Of a stretch of 64,000 nucleotides of DNA, positions 62,713-64,000 are shown piece after piece. Every line of letters starts with the position of its first letter. Within the stretch, counting starts at the first letter, position 1. Where the stretch lies: assembly GCA_021811105.1 (NCBI GenBank), contig JAJZPM010000001.1, positions 186,001-250,000 on the forward strand. Reading direction: 5' to 3'. Under the pieces are notes generated by a model. It was not told where the DNA came from. It worked only from the letters and a program-made list of their open reading frames with translations, and searched no databases. Made by a program: the position numbers and the translations under genes. This DNA comes from Nitrospirota bacterium (GTDB taxonomy: Bacteria > Nitrospirota > Thermodesulfovibrionia > Thermodesulfovibrionales > UBA6898).

Positions 62713-63211
62713 AGACTTCGATGGCAACAGTCCTGTTTTCATAGACGCAACGATTTTTCTGCATCATGCTTTTGATATAAATCCCGTATCAGTAGAATTT
62801 CTCAACCGTATAGAGATCTCAAACATCAAGGCATTTACATCAGCCCTTGTGCTGGAAGAAGTTTCATACAAGATTATGATGCAGTCTGCCTCTAATTATC
62901 TTGAAAGGGTGACTGTCCAGCATGTGAAGAAATTGCTCGAAAACCCTAAGAACAGAGGGAAAGTGTTATCTCCCCTCATTGGATACATGGATTACATAGA
63001 TAGGTTGCAGGAAGCGGGCATGAACATTATCGACCTGAAGGGGGCCGACCTGAAGCAAGCGGCTCATCACGCAAAAGAAAGCGGGCTCATAACTGCCGAT
63101 GCCGCACATCTTTCCGTTATGTTCAGGAAATCGATCCGCCATATCGCCACAGAGGACTCTGATTTTGCGGCGGTGCCGAATATTACTGTTTGGTCTCCCT
63201 CTGCGAAATAA
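62696..63211 (+). CDS. PIN-domain ribonuclease toxin (VapC type)
   Basis: The protein has 171 residues. The first acidic residue is in PVFIDATIFLHHAF, the second in TSALVLEEVSYKIM, and the later ones in ITADAAHLSVMFR and IATEDSDFAAV. These are the metal-binding acids of PIN nucleases, which cut tRNA or rRNA. It is somewhat longer than usual VapC proteins (130-140). The C-terminal half has the same layout as the remnant at 25418-25636, though the two are not very close in sequence. The pair sits just outside the right end of the island. Confidence 0.88.
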   Translation: MLKNLRDFDGNSPVFIDATIFLHHAFDINPVSVEFLNRIEISNIKAFTSALVLEEVSYKIMMQSASNYLERVTVQHVKKLLENPKNRGKVLSPLIGYMDYIDRLQEAGMNIIDLKGADLKQAAHHAKESGLITADAAHLSVMFRKSIRHIATEDSDFAAVPNITVWSPSAK

Positions 63212-63591
63212 ATCTATTCAGACTGCATCCCTCAAGCGGGCATCGTTGAGGTACCCTCGATTTACCGCTGAAAACATAGGACACGGGATGGTGGAGGCCG
63301 ACAGGTAAAATTAAATTATGGGAAAAGGGGAAAACAAGAAGTACTCAGATCTTCTTCTCAACCCGGCAGCGCCGCATTTTTTTATGTTTCGTTCATTTAC
63401 CTGTTGGCCCTCTCCGTTAGAAATTTGCATAATAATAGTAAGCTAAGAATATGTTGCAGGCATTTCTTTACGGACGTGTGAGAGCCTCATGGCTAAAAAG
63501 TGTGGTTAATGATTAGCAACGCTATTGTCGTCCAGGCGGTGCGACTTCGGCGGAGTGCCGGCGCCCTGCTTGGCGGCATTGGTGCCGCGCT
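63212..63591. other. 380-base gap before the JetA gene with a change of base composition
   Basis: Bases 63212-63500 are AT-rich; one frame is open (63318-63446, 42 residues) but is not recognised. From about 63505 the sequence turns GC-rich and stays so into the JetA gene, which suggests the edge of a separately acquired block. There is no clear promoter. Confidence 0.45.
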
Positions 63592-63595
63592 ATGA
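63509..63595 (+). CDS. Possible 28-residue leader ORF coupled to the JetA gene
   Basis: ATG 63509 opens 28 codons (ending GALLGGIGAAL) whose TGA overlaps the ATG of the JetA gene (ATGA). The composition is like the GC-rich block that follows. There is no good ribosome site in front, so it may instead be the tail of a lost gene. I do not recognise it. Confidence 0.25.
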   Translation: MISNAIVVQAVRLRRSAGALLGGIGAAL

Positions 63596-64000
63596 GCATG
63601 GACTACTCCACTCTCGACATGTTACGGCAGAGACATCCGGCATGGCGGATGTTGCGCTCTGATCATGCGCCGCTCATCGCGGGTTTCCTGCACCGGGTAT
63701 TTATAACCCCAAATGTGCGGGTCATGGCGGAGGCTGACATGGAAGAGGCGCTGGAGGATGAGTTGTTCGGCCTGCGCGAACAGATGGGGGCGGACGCCTT
63801 TCCCAAGTCCGCGCTCGAATACCTCAATGACTGGGCAGCCAATGAAAAGGGCTGGCTGCGCAAGTTCTATCCCAAGGGCAGTGACGAACCTCATTTCGAC
63901 CTGACTCCGGCCGCGGAGAAGGCTATCTCCTGGATCGGCACGCTCATGGAAAGGGCCTTCGTCGGAACAGAATCTCGGCTTCTGACGCTGTTTACCTTGC
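63592..64000 (+). CDS. jetA: DUF3375 protein, JetA of a Wadjet system (runs off the right edge)
   Basis: The first 136 codons are visible. They read MDYSTLDMLRQRHPAWRMLR, HAPLIAGFLHRVFI, ALEDELFGLREQMGADAFP, then SALEYLNDWAANEKGWLRKF and GTESRLLTLFTL. This is the N-terminus of the DUF3375 family. It is JetA, the kleisin-like (MukF-type) subunit of the Wadjet anti-plasmid system, in which JetABC form a condensin-like complex and JetD cuts the DNA. The rest of jetA and the expected jetB, jetC and jetD lie beyond the window and need to be seen to confirm the system. The start is ATG 63592; ATG 63598 is also possible. Confidence 0.85.
   Translation, partial: MSMDYSTLDMLRQRHPAWRMLRSDHAPLIAGFLHRVFITPNVRVMAEADMEEALEDELFGLREQMGADAFPKSALEYLNDWAANEKGWLRKFYPKGSDEPHFDLTPAAEKAISWIGTLMERAFVGTESRLLTLFTL

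Overview
The window looks like a chromosomal segment of a Gram-negative, probably anaerobic or microaerophilic bacterium. It has outer-membrane porins, an Mla lipid-transport set, an oxygen-independent sulfatase maturase, c-type heme and copper-handling genes, and many small families common in Nitrospirota and Desulfobacterota. The phylum is an inference, because no rRNA or universal marker lies in the window. Apart from the first 209 bases, every gene I can support reads on the + strand.

Left part (1-25 kb). This holds an MFS transporter start on the - strand, a membrane heme protein, a holin-like protein and a UbiB-family kinase. A decayed stretch follows (3.0-4.6 kb), with a broken FAD oxidoreductase, a Fis-type helix-turn-helix tail and a frameshifted OsmC gene. 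Next come DsrE, a 20-residue Cys-rich micro-ORF, a cobalamin adenosyltransferase with an added membrane tail, and a four-gene MFP/ABC-2 efflux operon. A carboxymuconolactone decarboxylase-like protein, a site-2 protease and a cyclopropane-fatty-acid synthase follow. From 14 to 22.3 kb lies a copper-homeostasis-like module: FixH/YtkA-like protein, a soluble YHS-domain histidine kinase, His-rich and Met-rich proteins, a heavy-metal-associated domain, a SAP/Cys peptide, methyltransferases and a copper P-type ATPase that also begins with a YHS domain. An HD-GYP protein and a GGDEF protein with a Cys-rich module close this part.

Island (25.14-61.995 kb). Two direct repeats contain the same 3' half of a tRNA-Pro(GGG), each followed by a terminator hairpin and flanked by TGTCGC boxes. 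They bracket 36.8 kb of co-directional genes. At the left is a tandem-GAF sigma-54 activator. Downstream of it are a plausible inverted-repeat enhancer and a good -24/-12 promoter, in front of a monooxygenase-like gene, a Cys-repeat protein, an outer-membrane protein, two Ser-type arylsulfatases and their radical SAM maturase, and an OprB porin. Then come DUF3300, DUF2950 and DUF3313 proteins, an MlaE-F-D/PqiC lipid transporter, a YiiX-like peptidase, secreted proteins of unknown role, a GH63-like glycosidase, a patatin/beta-barrel protein, an orphan solute-binding protein, an ArsB/NhaD-type permease, a large MscS channel and an AI-2E-family transporter. My reading is a laterally acquired, sigma-54-controlled envelope and sulfate-ester module. 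No integrase is visible.

Right edge (62-64 kb). A VapBC-type toxin-antitoxin pair follows the right repeat; a PIN-domain remnant sits at the equivalent place after the left repeat. The last 409 bases are the start of a DUF3375 (JetA) gene, the first gene of a probable Wadjet anti-plasmid system that continues outside the window.
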